Shown in pieces: positions 59,901 through 64,000 of a stretch of DNA of 64,000 nt. This stretch comes from Acheta domesticus (taxonomy: Eukaryota > Arthropoda > Insecta > Orthoptera > Gryllidae). The notes under the pieces are model-generated. The model worked only from the letters and a program-made list of their open reading frames with translations. It had not been told where the DNA came from and ran no database searches. The position numbers were made by a program, and so were the translations under genes. The stretch is taken from assembly GCA_031308135.1 (NCBI GenBank), contig JAHLJT010000631.1:170651270-170715269 (forward strand), read 5' to 3'. Every line of letters starts with the position of its first letter. Within the stretch, counting starts at the first letter, position 1.

Positions 59901-60385
59901 GAAAAGTTCTGAGACTCAAAGACTTGACACATGATTCTGTATGTATGTGGACGCGCTAAATGCGAAGCCGAAGCCAGAATTGTGCCCCCAACTTCTAGTT
60001 TTTTTAATCGCGAAAAACTGGAGAGTGGTGGCGCAATTCTGGCTTCAGATTCGGATTCAGCGCAATGATACACAGAGAGCCTTTGACAACTTTTTTTTAA
60101 TTTGTGTGCCGGTGTAATTGGCACTTCACGCCATTCGCGGCCTTTTCCTCGCCATTTGCTGTACACCCGAGACCTAAGAACGCCCGTCCTTTCGCCGGGC
60201 GCGTGGCGTGGCGCAGGTGACGCAGCACGTGGAGCGGCGCTGGGACGTGATGGACCAGTTGGTGACGGACCAGGTGCAGCCGGCGCTGGCGCTGGACGCC
60301 GAGCGCTCCTCCAAGCCGCTCACCCACCGCGTGGTGACGCCCGCCGACGCCGTCGGCTCCTTCGGCTCGCTCACCTACAGCAAGG
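19541..60385 (+). CDS. Aminopeptidase N, tandem two-unit M1 metallopeptidase (17 exons in window, 3' end outside)
   Basis: Zinc exopeptidase of the M1 (gluzincin) family, which removes N-terminal amino acids from peptides. Insect APNs are usually secreted or GPI-anchored on gut microvilli. Exons are 19541-20094, 20969-21133, 21417-21684, 25248-25648, 27047-27128, 27533-27710, 28700-28889, 39736-40019, 40451-40629, 43229-43396, 50158-50298, 51883-51961, 52982-53553, 55309-55473, 57874-58138, 58518-58742 and 60217-60385. All have GT/AG borders and compatible phases, giving about 1361 codons in the window. Unit 1 (about residues 1-935) has a signal peptide, GAMEN at about 338, HELAH at about 374 and a complete C-terminal domain. 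Unit 2 starts about three residues after unit 1 ends, inside exon 13. Single-unit APNs are about 900-1000 residues, so this is a fusion of two full units. A one-base insertion near 25436 breaks unit 1. The end of unit 2 and any GPI signal lie beyond 64000. Confidence 0.9.
20095..20968 (+). other. APN intron 1
   Basis: 874 bp, AT-rich, GT..AG; no repeat recognised. Confidence 0.8.
20969..21133 (+). CDS. APN exon 2: FPCFDEP motif of unit 1
   Basis: The acceptor CCTTAG precedes 20969 and the donor GTAAGT follows 21133. The exon encodes the highly conserved ATQF...[11 protein letters not shown] region of M1 peptidases. It is 165 bp, identical in length and phase to exon 14 of unit 2, which carries the equivalent segment. 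Confidence 0.92.
21417..21684 (+). CDS. APN exon 3: end of N-terminal domain, unit 1
   Basis: The acceptor is TTGTTAG and the donor is GTAAGT. It encodes the [13 protein letters not shown] strand and the following KTWAR segment, ending ALNKIDQ directly before the catalytic exon. It has 268 bp against 265 bp for the homologous exon 15, with the same phases. Confidence 0.93.
21685..24639 (+). other. APN intron 3, unrecognised part
   Basis: No exon-like frame with APN similarity. The region 22550-24560 is less AT-rich and may hold an old mobile element, but I found no termini. Confidence 0.5.
24640..25190 (+). repeat. F1 family remnant ending just before APN exon 4
   Basis: It contains GATGGAGCC...TTCATATAAAGTACC, GATCGATTGGGAAATATC, ACGGATGGACAAACG and CAGCACTACATAACTTTCTC in family order. 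It ends about 60 bp from the exon 4 acceptor. Confidence 0.55.
25248..25648 (+). CDS. APN exon 4: catalytic exon of unit 1, frameshifted
   Basis: This exon encodes the GAMENWG exopeptidase motif, HELAH (first His codon at 25380) and, after a frame change, NEGF with the third zinc ligand Glu at 25450-25452, then the catalytic Tyr in TYSKG. The reading frame breaks once: reading GCGCGGTGGGACAGC at 25422-25436 then one surplus C before ACGTGG restores WLNEGFAEY. Removing one base gives exactly 18 residues between HELAH and the ligand Glu, as in the family. It is strikingly GC-rich compared with the flanking introns. The donor is GTGAGC at 25649. The break could be a true null mutation or a consensus error. 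Confidence 0.9.
26230..26840 (+). repeat. F1 family remnant in intron 4
   Basis: It has family order: GAAAATTGGACCTGCGCCAT, GAAAATGCCGTTGATGCTTC, TTTAGCCGCTAGGGTTGTTC, then CCCGGTATCAAGAACC and ACACAACGTGTT. It is diverged. Confidence 0.45.
27047..27128 (+). CDS. APN exon 5, unit 1
   Basis: The acceptor CAACAG is followed by 82 bp encoding [16 protein letters not shown] and the RRYLN helix that follows the catalytic tyrosine in M1 peptidases. The donor GTGGGT was chosen over a later GTATCT because it keeps phase with exon 6 (YLNTN-AFKA). Confidence 0.88.
27533..27710 (+). CDS. APN exon 6, unit 1
   Basis: The exon follows CTCGCAG and ends before GTGAGA. It encodes the end of the catalytic domain, including the [12 protein letters not shown] segment typical of M1 enzymes. 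The frame runs in from exon 5 and ends in phase 0. Confidence 0.9.
27857..27945 (+). repeat. (AAT)n microsatellite in intron 6
   Basis: AATAAT runs broken by TTGT. Confidence 0.85.
28700..28889 (+). CDS. APN exon 7, unit 1
   Basis: The acceptor is CCAACAG and the donor is AG-GTGCAA. It encodes the VPLTWT strand of the beta-sandwich domain and ends ...VIFNIQRTG, which continues in exon 8 as FYRVNYD. The segment before VPLTWT is a little shorter than in many APNs. Confidence 0.88.
28930..29040 (+). repeat. Pyrimidine-rich (CT) tract in intron 7
   Basis: CTCTCT-rich DNA shortly after the exon 7 donor; low complexity. Confidence 0.6.
30335..30405 (+). repeat. Possible tRNA/SINE fragment
   Basis: A B-box-like GGGGATCGATTCCCGGCCG is followed by GGGGCAAAAATG, resembling the 3' half of a tRNA-derived SINE. 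No A box was found upstream. Confidence 0.3.
32216..33673 (-). repeat. LTR (3' LTR relative to element sense)
   Basis: The 1458-bp copy is collinear with 38118-39578. Nearly all differences are one-base gains or losses in short runs. Immediately outside it (33674 on), the minus strand reads a short G-rich tract, GGGGGGTAA, a plausible polypurine tract. Confidence 0.93.
33674..34798 (-). other. Element interior downstream of integrase, no gene seen
   Basis: An AT-rich stretch of 1.1 kb lies between integrase and 3' LTR. I found no envelope-like or other open frame on the element strand. Confidence 0.6.
34799..35546 (-). pseudogene. pol: Integrase core (C-terminal part), truncated pol
   Basis: It begins with a [10 protein letters not shown] strand directly after the gag stop and shifts frame near 35512. 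It then shows SDNGTQFTS with the second catalytic Asp, the NPSERVMKE helix with the catalytic Glu, and a chromatin-side C-terminal domain (FKVGDKVLI ... GPYQI). The HHCC domain, first catalytic Asp region, RT and RNase H are missing, so this is not a working integrase. Confidence 0.85.
35547..37184 (-). pseudogene. gag: gag of the LTR element, broken by two frame changes
   Basis: Likely start is the Met at 37184 ([12 protein letters not shown]). An Ala/Pro-rich N-terminus leads into a long coiled coil, then a Ty3/gypsy-type capsid segment ([18 protein letters not shown] ... DHAQEWFQ ... [10 protein letters not shown]) and an Asn/Pro/Gln-rich tail ending at 35547. The frame changes near 36876 and near 36000, each compatible with one missing or extra base. 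No CCHC zinc knuckle is seen. Confidence 0.8.
37185..37837 (-). other. 5' untranslated leader of the LTR element
   Basis: A-rich on the plus strand, with no convincing frame; it lies between the gag start and the tandem leader repeats. Confidence 0.5.
37838..38117 (-). repeat. About 65-bp tandem repeats with primer-binding-site-like motif next to 5' LTR
   Basis: Five head-to-tail units each carry a variant of CCACGTTGGGCGTCCAATTTA, at about 37838, 37902, 37970, 38032 and 38096. Units nearest the LTR are the most alike. On the element-sense strand the unit adjoining the LTR reads TTGGACGCCCAAACGTGG, close to a tRNA-Lys-type primer binding site (TGGCGCCCAACGTGG) apart from single-base differences. 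Confidence 0.75.
38118..39578 (-). repeat. LTR (5' LTR relative to element sense)
   Basis: The 1461-bp copy is collinear with 32216-33673. A short open frame reading [16 protein letters not shown]... on the element-sense strand is preserved in its first part in both LTRs. Whether it is translated is unknown. Confidence 0.93.
39736..40019 (+). CDS. APN exon 8: GFYRVNYD motif and start of C-terminal domain, unit 1
   Basis: The acceptor is TTACAG and the donor is GTGAGT. It encodes FYRVNYD, the conserved strand before the C-terminal helical (ERAP1_C-like) domain, then [12 protein letters not shown] and the PWTAFF helix. It is separated from exon 7 by a 10.8-kb intron holding an LTR element. Confidence 0.93.
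40451..40629 (+). CDS. APN exon 9, unit 1 C-terminal domain
   Basis: It follows CTTTCCAG and ends before GTAAGC. It encodes helical repeats with the conserved [10 protein letters not shown] cysteine pair of animal APNs. The phase-2 end is completed by the first base of exon 10. Confidence 0.9.
40630..43228 (+). other. APN intron 9
   Basis: 2.6 kb of AT-rich DNA with no recognised element. Confidence 0.6.
43229..43396 (+). CDS. APN exon 10, unit 1 C-terminal domain
   Basis: The acceptor is TCCACCAG and the donor is GTGAGT. It encodes [12 protein letters not shown] and the YWGSLWQKY helix, then the [10 protein letters not shown] segment that is well conserved in the family. Confidence 0.92.
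43672..43914. mobile_element. hAT-type MITE, 243 bp
   Basis: It begins CAGTGTTGTCAAAGTC and ends GACCTTGACACCACTG, an inverted pair of the CAGTG type used by hAT transposons. Flanks AGTTAATT (left) and AGTCAATG (right) fit a decayed 8-bp target duplication. It is GC-rich inside with no coding capacity, and lies in APN intron 10. Confidence 0.6.
43915..45401 (+). other. APN intron 10, GC-rich islands
   Basis: Blocks at about 44140-44430 and 45110-45350 are GC-rich, and open frames across them have no known motif. CACTG-type hAT right-end-like sequences at 45118-45122 and 45222-45226 have no matching left ends. Confidence 0.4.
45402..45622. repeat. Foldback element with about 100-bp arms
   Basis: The left arm (45402-45505) and right arm (about 45530-45622) are inverted copies, for example TTTCTCGGTCGTG against CACGACCGAGAAA and CTTCACGATGGAATA against TATTCCAACGTGAAG. 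The spacer is about 25 bp. No coding capacity; the type is unknown. Confidence 0.7.
46060..46172 (+). repeat. (AAT)n microsatellite
   Basis: ATGATAATAAT grading into pure AAT, directly upstream of the LINE fragment at 46170. Confidence 0.8.
46170..46335 (+). pseudogene. Short 3' fragment of the same R2-type LINE family
   Basis: The plus strand reads [20 protein letters not shown] then [17 protein letters not shown], the same extreme C-terminal motif as in the fragment at 10.0 kb. It ends with a stop and is preceded by an AAT microsatellite. Confidence 0.65.
46418..46479 (+). repeat. (CAA)n(TAA)n microsatellite
   Basis: CAA units change to TAA units and end at the SINE head at 46480. Confidence 0.8.
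46480..46760 (+). repeat. Second tRNA-derived SINE
   Basis: The A-box-like GATGGCGGAGATC and the B box GCGGGTTCGAGTCCCGCC are spaced as in a tRNA head, followed by a body with ATC repeats and a GTTAACAACCC-like segment. It differs from the SINE at 6.4 kb. It is preceded by CAA/AAT repeats. The 3' end is approximate. Confidence 0.6.
47870..48125 (+). repeat. GC-rich island in intron 10, copy A
   Basis: It shares phrases with 49725-49925 in the same order (CATTCTCGG ... AGTATCGGC ... GGTATC). Probably two diverged copies of one GC-rich repeat. Confidence 0.4.
48126..49724 (+). other. APN intron 10, remaining part
   Basis: Mostly AT-rich, with moderate-GC patches near 48.72 and 49.15 kb but no recognised element or exon. 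Confidence 0.5.
49725..49925 (+). repeat. GC-rich island in intron 10, copy B
   Basis: Related to 47870-48125. It also contains an internal inverted pair CGTTCGTTCTCG / CGAGAACGAACG. Confidence 0.4.
50158..50298 (+). CDS. APN exon 11, unit 1 C-terminal domain
   Basis: It follows GTTCCAG and ends before GTGAGT. It encodes the helices beginning [15 protein letters not shown] and ending [12 protein letters not shown], as in the late C-terminal domain of APN. A TAG appears only if the donor is read through. Confidence 0.9.
50579..50650 (-). repeat. SINE 3' tail fragment
   Basis: It carries the same tail as the SINE at 6.4 kb (AGTCGCATCGAT ... CCATTAGCGAC on the plus strand), with a T-rich end on the left. 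Only the tail is present, a usual 5'-truncated copy. Confidence 0.6.
50930..51450 (-). repeat. F1 family remnant in intron 11
   Basis: Inverted family order: CATCCGTCCATTTGTCC (GGAC remnant), AACGCTAGGGACTAAACCG, TTGGGCGCTACTTTATAT, TCAAAAATTAGCTCC. Confidence 0.5.
51883..51961 (+). CDS. APN exon 12, unit 1 C-terminal domain
   Basis: The acceptor is TCTACAG and the donor is GTAAGG. This 79-bp exon encodes [20 protein letters not shown] and the following QQVQK. It is too short to stand out as an open frame, but it is phase-compatible on both sides and gives the expected family segment. Confidence 0.88.
51962..52981 (+). other. APN intron 12
   Basis: About 1 kb, AT-rich, nothing recognised. 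I found no polyadenylation-type exon or promoter here that would separate unit 1 from unit 2. Confidence 0.6.
52982..53553 (+). CDS. APN exon 13: last helix of unit 1 fused to N-terminal domain of unit 2
   Basis: The acceptor is TTTTAG and the donor is GTAAGT. The first 41 codons ([13 protein letters not shown]..., [13 protein letters not shown]) are the terminal helices of the unit-1 C-terminal domain. With no stop and a linker of only about three residues, the frame continues into [18 protein letters not shown], the classic start of a mature M1 peptidase, and through the N-terminal domain to [11 protein letters not shown]. The 3' border lies at the same place and phase as that of exon 1. 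There is no signal peptide for unit 2. Confidence 0.93.
53554..55308 (+). other. APN intron 13
   Basis: Contains a moderate-GC block at 54060-54640 whose minus strand has short open frames (54297-54067, 76 codons) without a known motif. It may be a decayed element or retrocopy. Confidence 0.45.
55309..55473 (+). CDS. APN exon 14: FPCFDEP motif of unit 2
   Basis: The acceptor is GTTGCAG and the donor is GTATGT. It encodes [16 protein letters not shown] followed by PCFDEP, homologous to exon 2 and of the same 165-bp length and phase. Confidence 0.9.
55995..56700 (+). repeat. F1 family copy in intron 14, left part
   Basis: The head ACTAGTGATGTTACAGAATG and body run up to GTAGGAAGACGCCGAAAAA. 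With the inverted piece at 57170-57760 it forms another foldback-like pair around a TA/GA microsatellite. Confidence 0.6.
56882..56961 (+). repeat. (TA)n(GA)n microsatellite
   Basis: About 44 bp of TA followed by about 36 bp of GA. Confidence 0.9.
57170..57760 (-). repeat. F1 family copy in intron 14, inverted part
   Basis: It starts with the TATACACACGTATATACG core, then GGGGTCCCCTGATACGG, a GTCC tract, GGATATTCCCCGGTAG and the mirror of the CCGATTTTCACCGTTAAC and GACGTCTTCC segments. Confidence 0.6.
57874..58138 (+). CDS. APN exon 15, unit 2
   Basis: It follows TTTTCAG and ends before GTATTT. It encodes [13 protein letters not shown] and [16 protein letters not shown], ending ALKKLDQ. It is homologous to exon 3 in sequence, phase and length. 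Confidence 0.92.
58518..58742 (+). CDS. APN exon 16: zinc-binding exon of unit 2
   Basis: The acceptor is TGTGCAG and the donor is GTAAGG. It encodes GAMENWG, HELAH (first His codon at 58644) and, 18 residues on, the Glu of NEGF, all in one frame. Unit 2 therefore keeps an intact zinc site, unlike the frameshifted exon 4. It is GC-rich, and parts are nearly identical at DNA level to exon 4. It ends at FEHL, where unit 1 has no intron. Confidence 0.94.
58743..60216 (+). other. APN intron 16, absent from unit 1
   Basis: GTAAGG..GCGCAG intron splitting the catalytic region of unit 2 at FEHL/VTQH. Unit 1 is continuous here. It is AT-rich, with small TAGGTATGACAGG-like repeats near 59.45-59.53 kb. 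Confidence 0.8.
60217..60385 (+). CDS. APN exon 17: catalytic tyrosine exon of unit 2
   Basis: The acceptor is GGCGCAG and the donor is GTGAGA. It encodes the helix after the zinc site, [18 protein letters not shown], and the SLTYSKG motif with the transition-state Tyr. It is equivalent to the second half of exon 4 and ends in phase 1, as exon 4 does. Exons for the rest of unit 2 must lie beyond the window. Confidence 0.92.
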
Positions 60386-60659
60386 GTGAGACCGCCGCCT
60401 TGGAGCGATGCTGCAAGGGCCCTAGTAGGGACGTGCGCAATCATTAAAAAATCCATTTTTGAATCGATCTTAGATCGTTTCAAGAATCGCTGATCGCTTC
60501 AAGAATCGATCGCTTGTGAAAAAATCGATTGTCTTAAAGTCGTCTTTAAAGAATCTATTCATCAAAATTCAGAAAGAAATTGAATTAAACAAACATTATT
60601 TTTAGAAATAAATATTTAATTTTTTTTCAATAATGGATAATTTTAAAAAATTAGATATA
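60386..60659 (+). other. Start of APN intron 17
   Basis: AT-rich with GAATCGAT-type short repeats near 60.46-60.52 kb. The LINE relic follows. Confidence 0.5.
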
Positions 60660-62022
60660 TTTTATTTCTTCTTCTTCTTCTTCTTAGCCGTTTGTGGGTC
60701 TTACGGCGCCTAACTTCTTCTTCCACTCTTCTCTATTGTTCCAAGTTCCAGGAGTATCTCCCATCCAGCCAATGTCTTCTCTACGATGTCTCTCCAACCA
60801 GGTCGCGGCCAGCCTCTTTTCTTCTTTCTTGCAGTTGCCAATCCAAAAGCTTCTTTAGAAGTCTATTGCTCTGCATTCGCTGCTCGTGTTCAAACCATAA
60901 CAGTTGTTTTCTTTCAATTTCGTGCAGTATATCCTGCTTCAAACCCATTATCTCTTTAATTCTTTCATTTCATATTTTATCTCTTCTTGAGATGCCAGCT
61001 GATCTTCTAAGAAAGTCCATTTCCATTTCTCTCAACTTTGTTCTCATTTGTTCTGAAAGTTGCCATATCTCAGCACCATACAGTACAATACTTTGGGTCA
61101 TTACTCTATATATCATGAGTTTTGTTTTTTTACTTATGTTCTTGTCCCATAGGATAGAATTCAGAGAACCGATGAGTTTTCTGCCTTACTTAATCCGTTC
61201 CAAAACCTCTGTCTCATAAAGTCCCTGCTTCCCAATTTTTACCCCTAAATATTTAATTTCTTCAGTTTTCTTAATTTTGTTTCCTGTGCCCATAGTTATG
61301 TATTCATTATTACTATTGAATGCCCAATACATTGTGTTTTCTAAGTTGAGTGTCATAAAAATCAGAGATGAGTACTTTGCGTACTCATCTCTGATCCTTA
61401 TCAGCATAAATTCTATATCATCTTGGTCGTGCGCAACGATTACCTGGTCATCAGCGAACTGTAAAGTATAGAGAGTAGAGAACATATCCAACGGTATTCC
61501 CATTCCCGCACAACTATTTTTACATTTCTGCAGAACCTCATTCACATAGATATTAAACATTGTCGGTGAAATGCAGCACCCTTGCCTTAAACCTTTTGTG
61601 ATTGGGAATGATTCTGTCAAGTTCTTTCCTACTTTCACTATTCCTGCTTGCTCTGAATATAATTCTTTCACTGCAGCAATAAGACTACTATTCAGATTTA
61701 GACGTCGCAGGACCTCCCATAATTTATCTACTGGCATATTGTCATACGCTTGTGCGATATCGAGGAAGACGTGTAATTCTCTCCCCATTTGTCACTTCTT
61801 TTGCATTACTTGTGATAAACAAAATAAGTTATCAATGCAAGAGCGCCTTGCACGAAAGCTACTTTGTTCCTCTTCTTCGTGCATTACATACTCCCTTTCT
61901 AAGCGATTTCTCAATATTCCCCCATATATCTTACTAAATATTGTGACCGTACTTACCTTTCCGGTAATTGTGGTCTCACATATCATAATTTTTGTTTGTT
62001 TTGGGGCCAGAGATATCATTTC
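60660..62022 (-). pseudogene. LINE (non-LTR retrotransposon) reverse transcriptase, C-terminal two thirds
   Basis: On the minus strand, an RT palm segment KIYGGILRNRLE ... SSFRARRSCIDNLF is followed by a stop codon (after MQKK), then FLDIAQAYDNMPVDKLWEVL, GLRQGCCISPTMFN and the FADD catalytic motif (codons 111-114 of the frame 61788-61186). A thumb segment and a basic tail (KKKRGWPRPGWRDIV) follow, ending in an AAG-rich tract near 60665. The tail resembles common arthropod LINE C-termini. The clade (for example RTE or CR1/Jockey type) is not resolved. Confidence 0.85.
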
Positions 62023-63523
62023 AGGGGGATACCTTTGATATAAATATCTCACATTGGATTGATCATTAACACATAACAATGGTTTATTACAACAAAGGAA
62101 ATATTGATCATTATAAACAAATGGACTTGAAATTGACATTGACTACTGAACGCTTAATTATCAGGAATTACATTCAAGTGAACACATCAATCTTTCATAA
62201 CAATTCTGTTTCTAATCATTTATTTACCCTCATTTTACCTCTGAAATCAAATGGGAGCTCCCTGTCTTACACCACTCACCAACACATTATACCTGAATCA
62301 GCACAATGACACTGCGTGCTCTAATACAGGGTACATGAAATTATTGTTGAAACATCCACCATTCCGCCTTCTACTCTGAGCATCTGCTAATTACATTCCT
62401 ATCCCACTTGCATGCTACCTTTCGACGGCTATCCCACCCACCTATCATCTATATTCCACGGATGTCAAACCCCGTCCTATTAAACTGGAAAAAAATCTAT
62501 TCGTAACTTATCTTGCAATACCAATCATTCGAGTGCCACAGCGTCGGTCCCACGCTGTCGACGCGACGCTCGCAGCCGTCCGTTGATCTTGAGGCGCCTT
62601 CGCTGCCGGGGGCTCGCCGTCTGATGCTCCGACCGCCTTTGCCACCATTCCCAAACACTGCATACTCCGCACACAATACGTTTCACCGACAGTCGCTGAT
62701 GTCCATCCGTATGCAGCAAGTTGACGCATCAATCATTCATGCCTCCCACATACATCCATGTTTCCCCATCATTCATCCACAATGTCTTATGTTTTATATC
62801 TTCTACCACAGCATTGGACACAGTACATCACTTTATTGTTCCTTGCACTTGATTTTCTTTTAATTTCTCTAAAATTGCCGCTTTTATTGCGTAGCGGCGT
62901 CTAGTGCATGCCTCGTGCTCGCCAACCCCGCGGACATGCAAATTCATTAGACAGTTGCTTTCACTAAAATGCGGTCGCACATTCACCATGTTGCGATTCA
63001 ATACTTGGCGTCCTTACAAGTGCTGCTTATCATCACCTCACATTACTTCTCGAAAACACCATTCATGAAGTTCCTCAGTTTCAATTTCATCCCATCACGC
63101 TGCCTTCACCACACTAGGCACGTGCCTACACAACACACTATCGTTTTTCTAAAAATCCGCACAATTACAGTCACCTTTTACAGTCCAATATCACAATTGA
63201 TGTTCTCATAACATATTCTCATGACACTAGTTGCTTTCACTACCTTATGTCGCTCGATTACCTTGGATTTCCACGATCCCACTCGTACGCGACGCTCATA
63301 CCGCCATTGTCTAACCGCCTCTCTCCCGCCACTGTCCGCTGAGTCGACTCTTCTCCCCTTTCGCTCGGTCGCCCTTCGCGGCGCGTTCGTTCGCCCAGCC
63401 AACCGACCACTCGACGGCGATCGACTCCTCCTGCACGCGCCAACCTTGAATTTCCCGTGCTCGTGAATCAATGGTCTTTTGACCATACGGTCAAAATATA
63501 TTAATTACTGCTATCCCCCTTTA
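62023..63523. mobile_element. 1.5-kb insertion inside the LINE RT, terminal inverted AGGGGGATA and 5-bp ATTTC duplication
   Basis: The insert interrupts the RT frame between RKDICRN and the palm segment. It is flanked by ATTTC at 62018-62022 and 63524-63528, and its ends are AGGGGGATACC (left) and GCTATCCCCCT plus TTA (right), an imperfect inverted pair. It has no recognisable coding region but two GC-rich blocks (62530-62660 and 63270-63440). A non-autonomous DNA transposon or an unusual solo LTR are both possible. Confidence 0.6.
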
Positions 63524-63528
63524 ATTTC

Positions 63529-63990
63529 TGCAGATGTCCTTCCTTCCTTTCTTGAGGACAGGTGTGATGTGTACTACTTTCCACTCATTTGGTACATCTC
63601 CGATATTCATGGTTTTGTCCATTAATGATTGTATCATTCGCATTAGTTTTGGTGTTCCATTTATAGTACCTCGCCTGGAATATTTCCAGGTCCTGGGGCT
63701 TTTCCACTTTTTAGTTCTTTTACGCACTTCTTTACTTCTTCGACTGTCATGTTTATGGAACACTCTCTTTTACATATGATCTTGGTATTAAGCATTATAA
63801 TCGGCTGTGATAACGTGCAAATGTAACTAATTTGCAATAGTACTCGCGTTAATTCATATCCTTGCTCCACGACCTCTTGTAACGTAGGTAGATCACGAAT
63901 GCAGTAAATGCTCTTTATAGAAATTAAACGCAATAAAATTCACTATGAACATGTTCTCTTTGAACATATTCTCTCAACAAATGTTAAAAT
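63529..63990 (-). pseudogene. LINE reverse transcriptase, N-terminal part
   Basis: Minus-strand frames give MTVEEVKKCVKELKSGKAPG followed by PGNIPGEVL, then after a frame change VPNEWKVVHITPVLKKG and RKDICRN. These are RT motifs that precede the fragment at 60660-62022. The two parts were one frame, separated by the insertion 62023-63523. The 5' end is lost or lies beyond the window. Confidence 0.8.
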
Positions 63991-64000
63991 ATTCTCTCAA

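Noticed and set aside
63178..63486. Overlapping open frames of 60-100 codons on both strands
   Set aside because: GC-rich part of the 1.5-kb insertion; Arg/Ser-rich on both strands with no motif.

Overview
The window is nuclear DNA of an insect, or a close arthropod relative, with a large repeat-rich genome. The background is AT-rich. Short exons with GT..AG borders sit in long introns, and relics of a Ty3/gypsy LTR element, two kinds of LINE, a Mutator-like transposase, tRNA-derived SINEs and a very abundant home-grown repeat family lie around and inside the gene. The species cannot be named from this sequence.

The only cellular gene recognised is on the plus strand from 19541 to the right part of the window and runs past its end. 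It encodes M1-family zinc aminopeptidase N (APN). I could place 17 exons (19541-60385) with matching splice phases, giving about 1361 codons. Exons 1-12 plus the start of exon 13 make one complete APN unit with signal peptide, GAMEN motif, HExxH zinc site and C-terminal helical domain, about 935 residues. The same exon 13 runs on without a stop into the N-terminus of a second APN unit, and exons 14-17 carry that unit through its own GAMEN, HExxH and catalytic tyrosine. The gene therefore predicts a fused, tandem two-unit (or longer) aminopeptidase, where one unit per protein is the norm. Intron positions and phases are shared between the units, except for one intron present only in unit 2. Catalytic exon 4 of unit 1 carries a one-base frameshift between the zinc-binding HExxH and the third zinc ligand. 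The many one-base indels between the two LTRs nearby suggest this may be a consensus error.

Layout: 1-19.4 kb holds no recognised host gene. It contains copies of repeat family F1, a GGAC microsatellite, a Mutator-like transposase relic (about 3.8-5.3 kb, minus), a tRNA-SINE (6.4-6.6 kb), an R2-type LINE 3' fragment (10.0-10.9 kb, minus), a 3-kb near-palindrome (12.35-15.36 kb), and a 12-bp-unit minisatellite (16.68-17.33 kb). 19.5-28.9 kb holds APN exons 1-7. Intron 7 (28.9-39.7 kb) contains a 7.36-kb antisense Ty3/gypsy-type element with both LTRs and an AAAT target duplication. It lacks protease, RT and RNase H. 39.7-53.6 kb holds exons 8-13, and intron 10 carries a hAT-type MITE, a foldback element, LINE and SINE pieces and GC-rich islands. 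53.6-60.4 kb holds exons 13-17 of unit 2. The last intron (60.4-64 kb) holds a broken minus-strand LINE reverse transcriptase, itself split by a 1.5-kb insertion.

Confidence is high for the APN exons, the LTR pair and the main repeats; moderate for element classification; low for anything about expression or function of the noncoding stretches.
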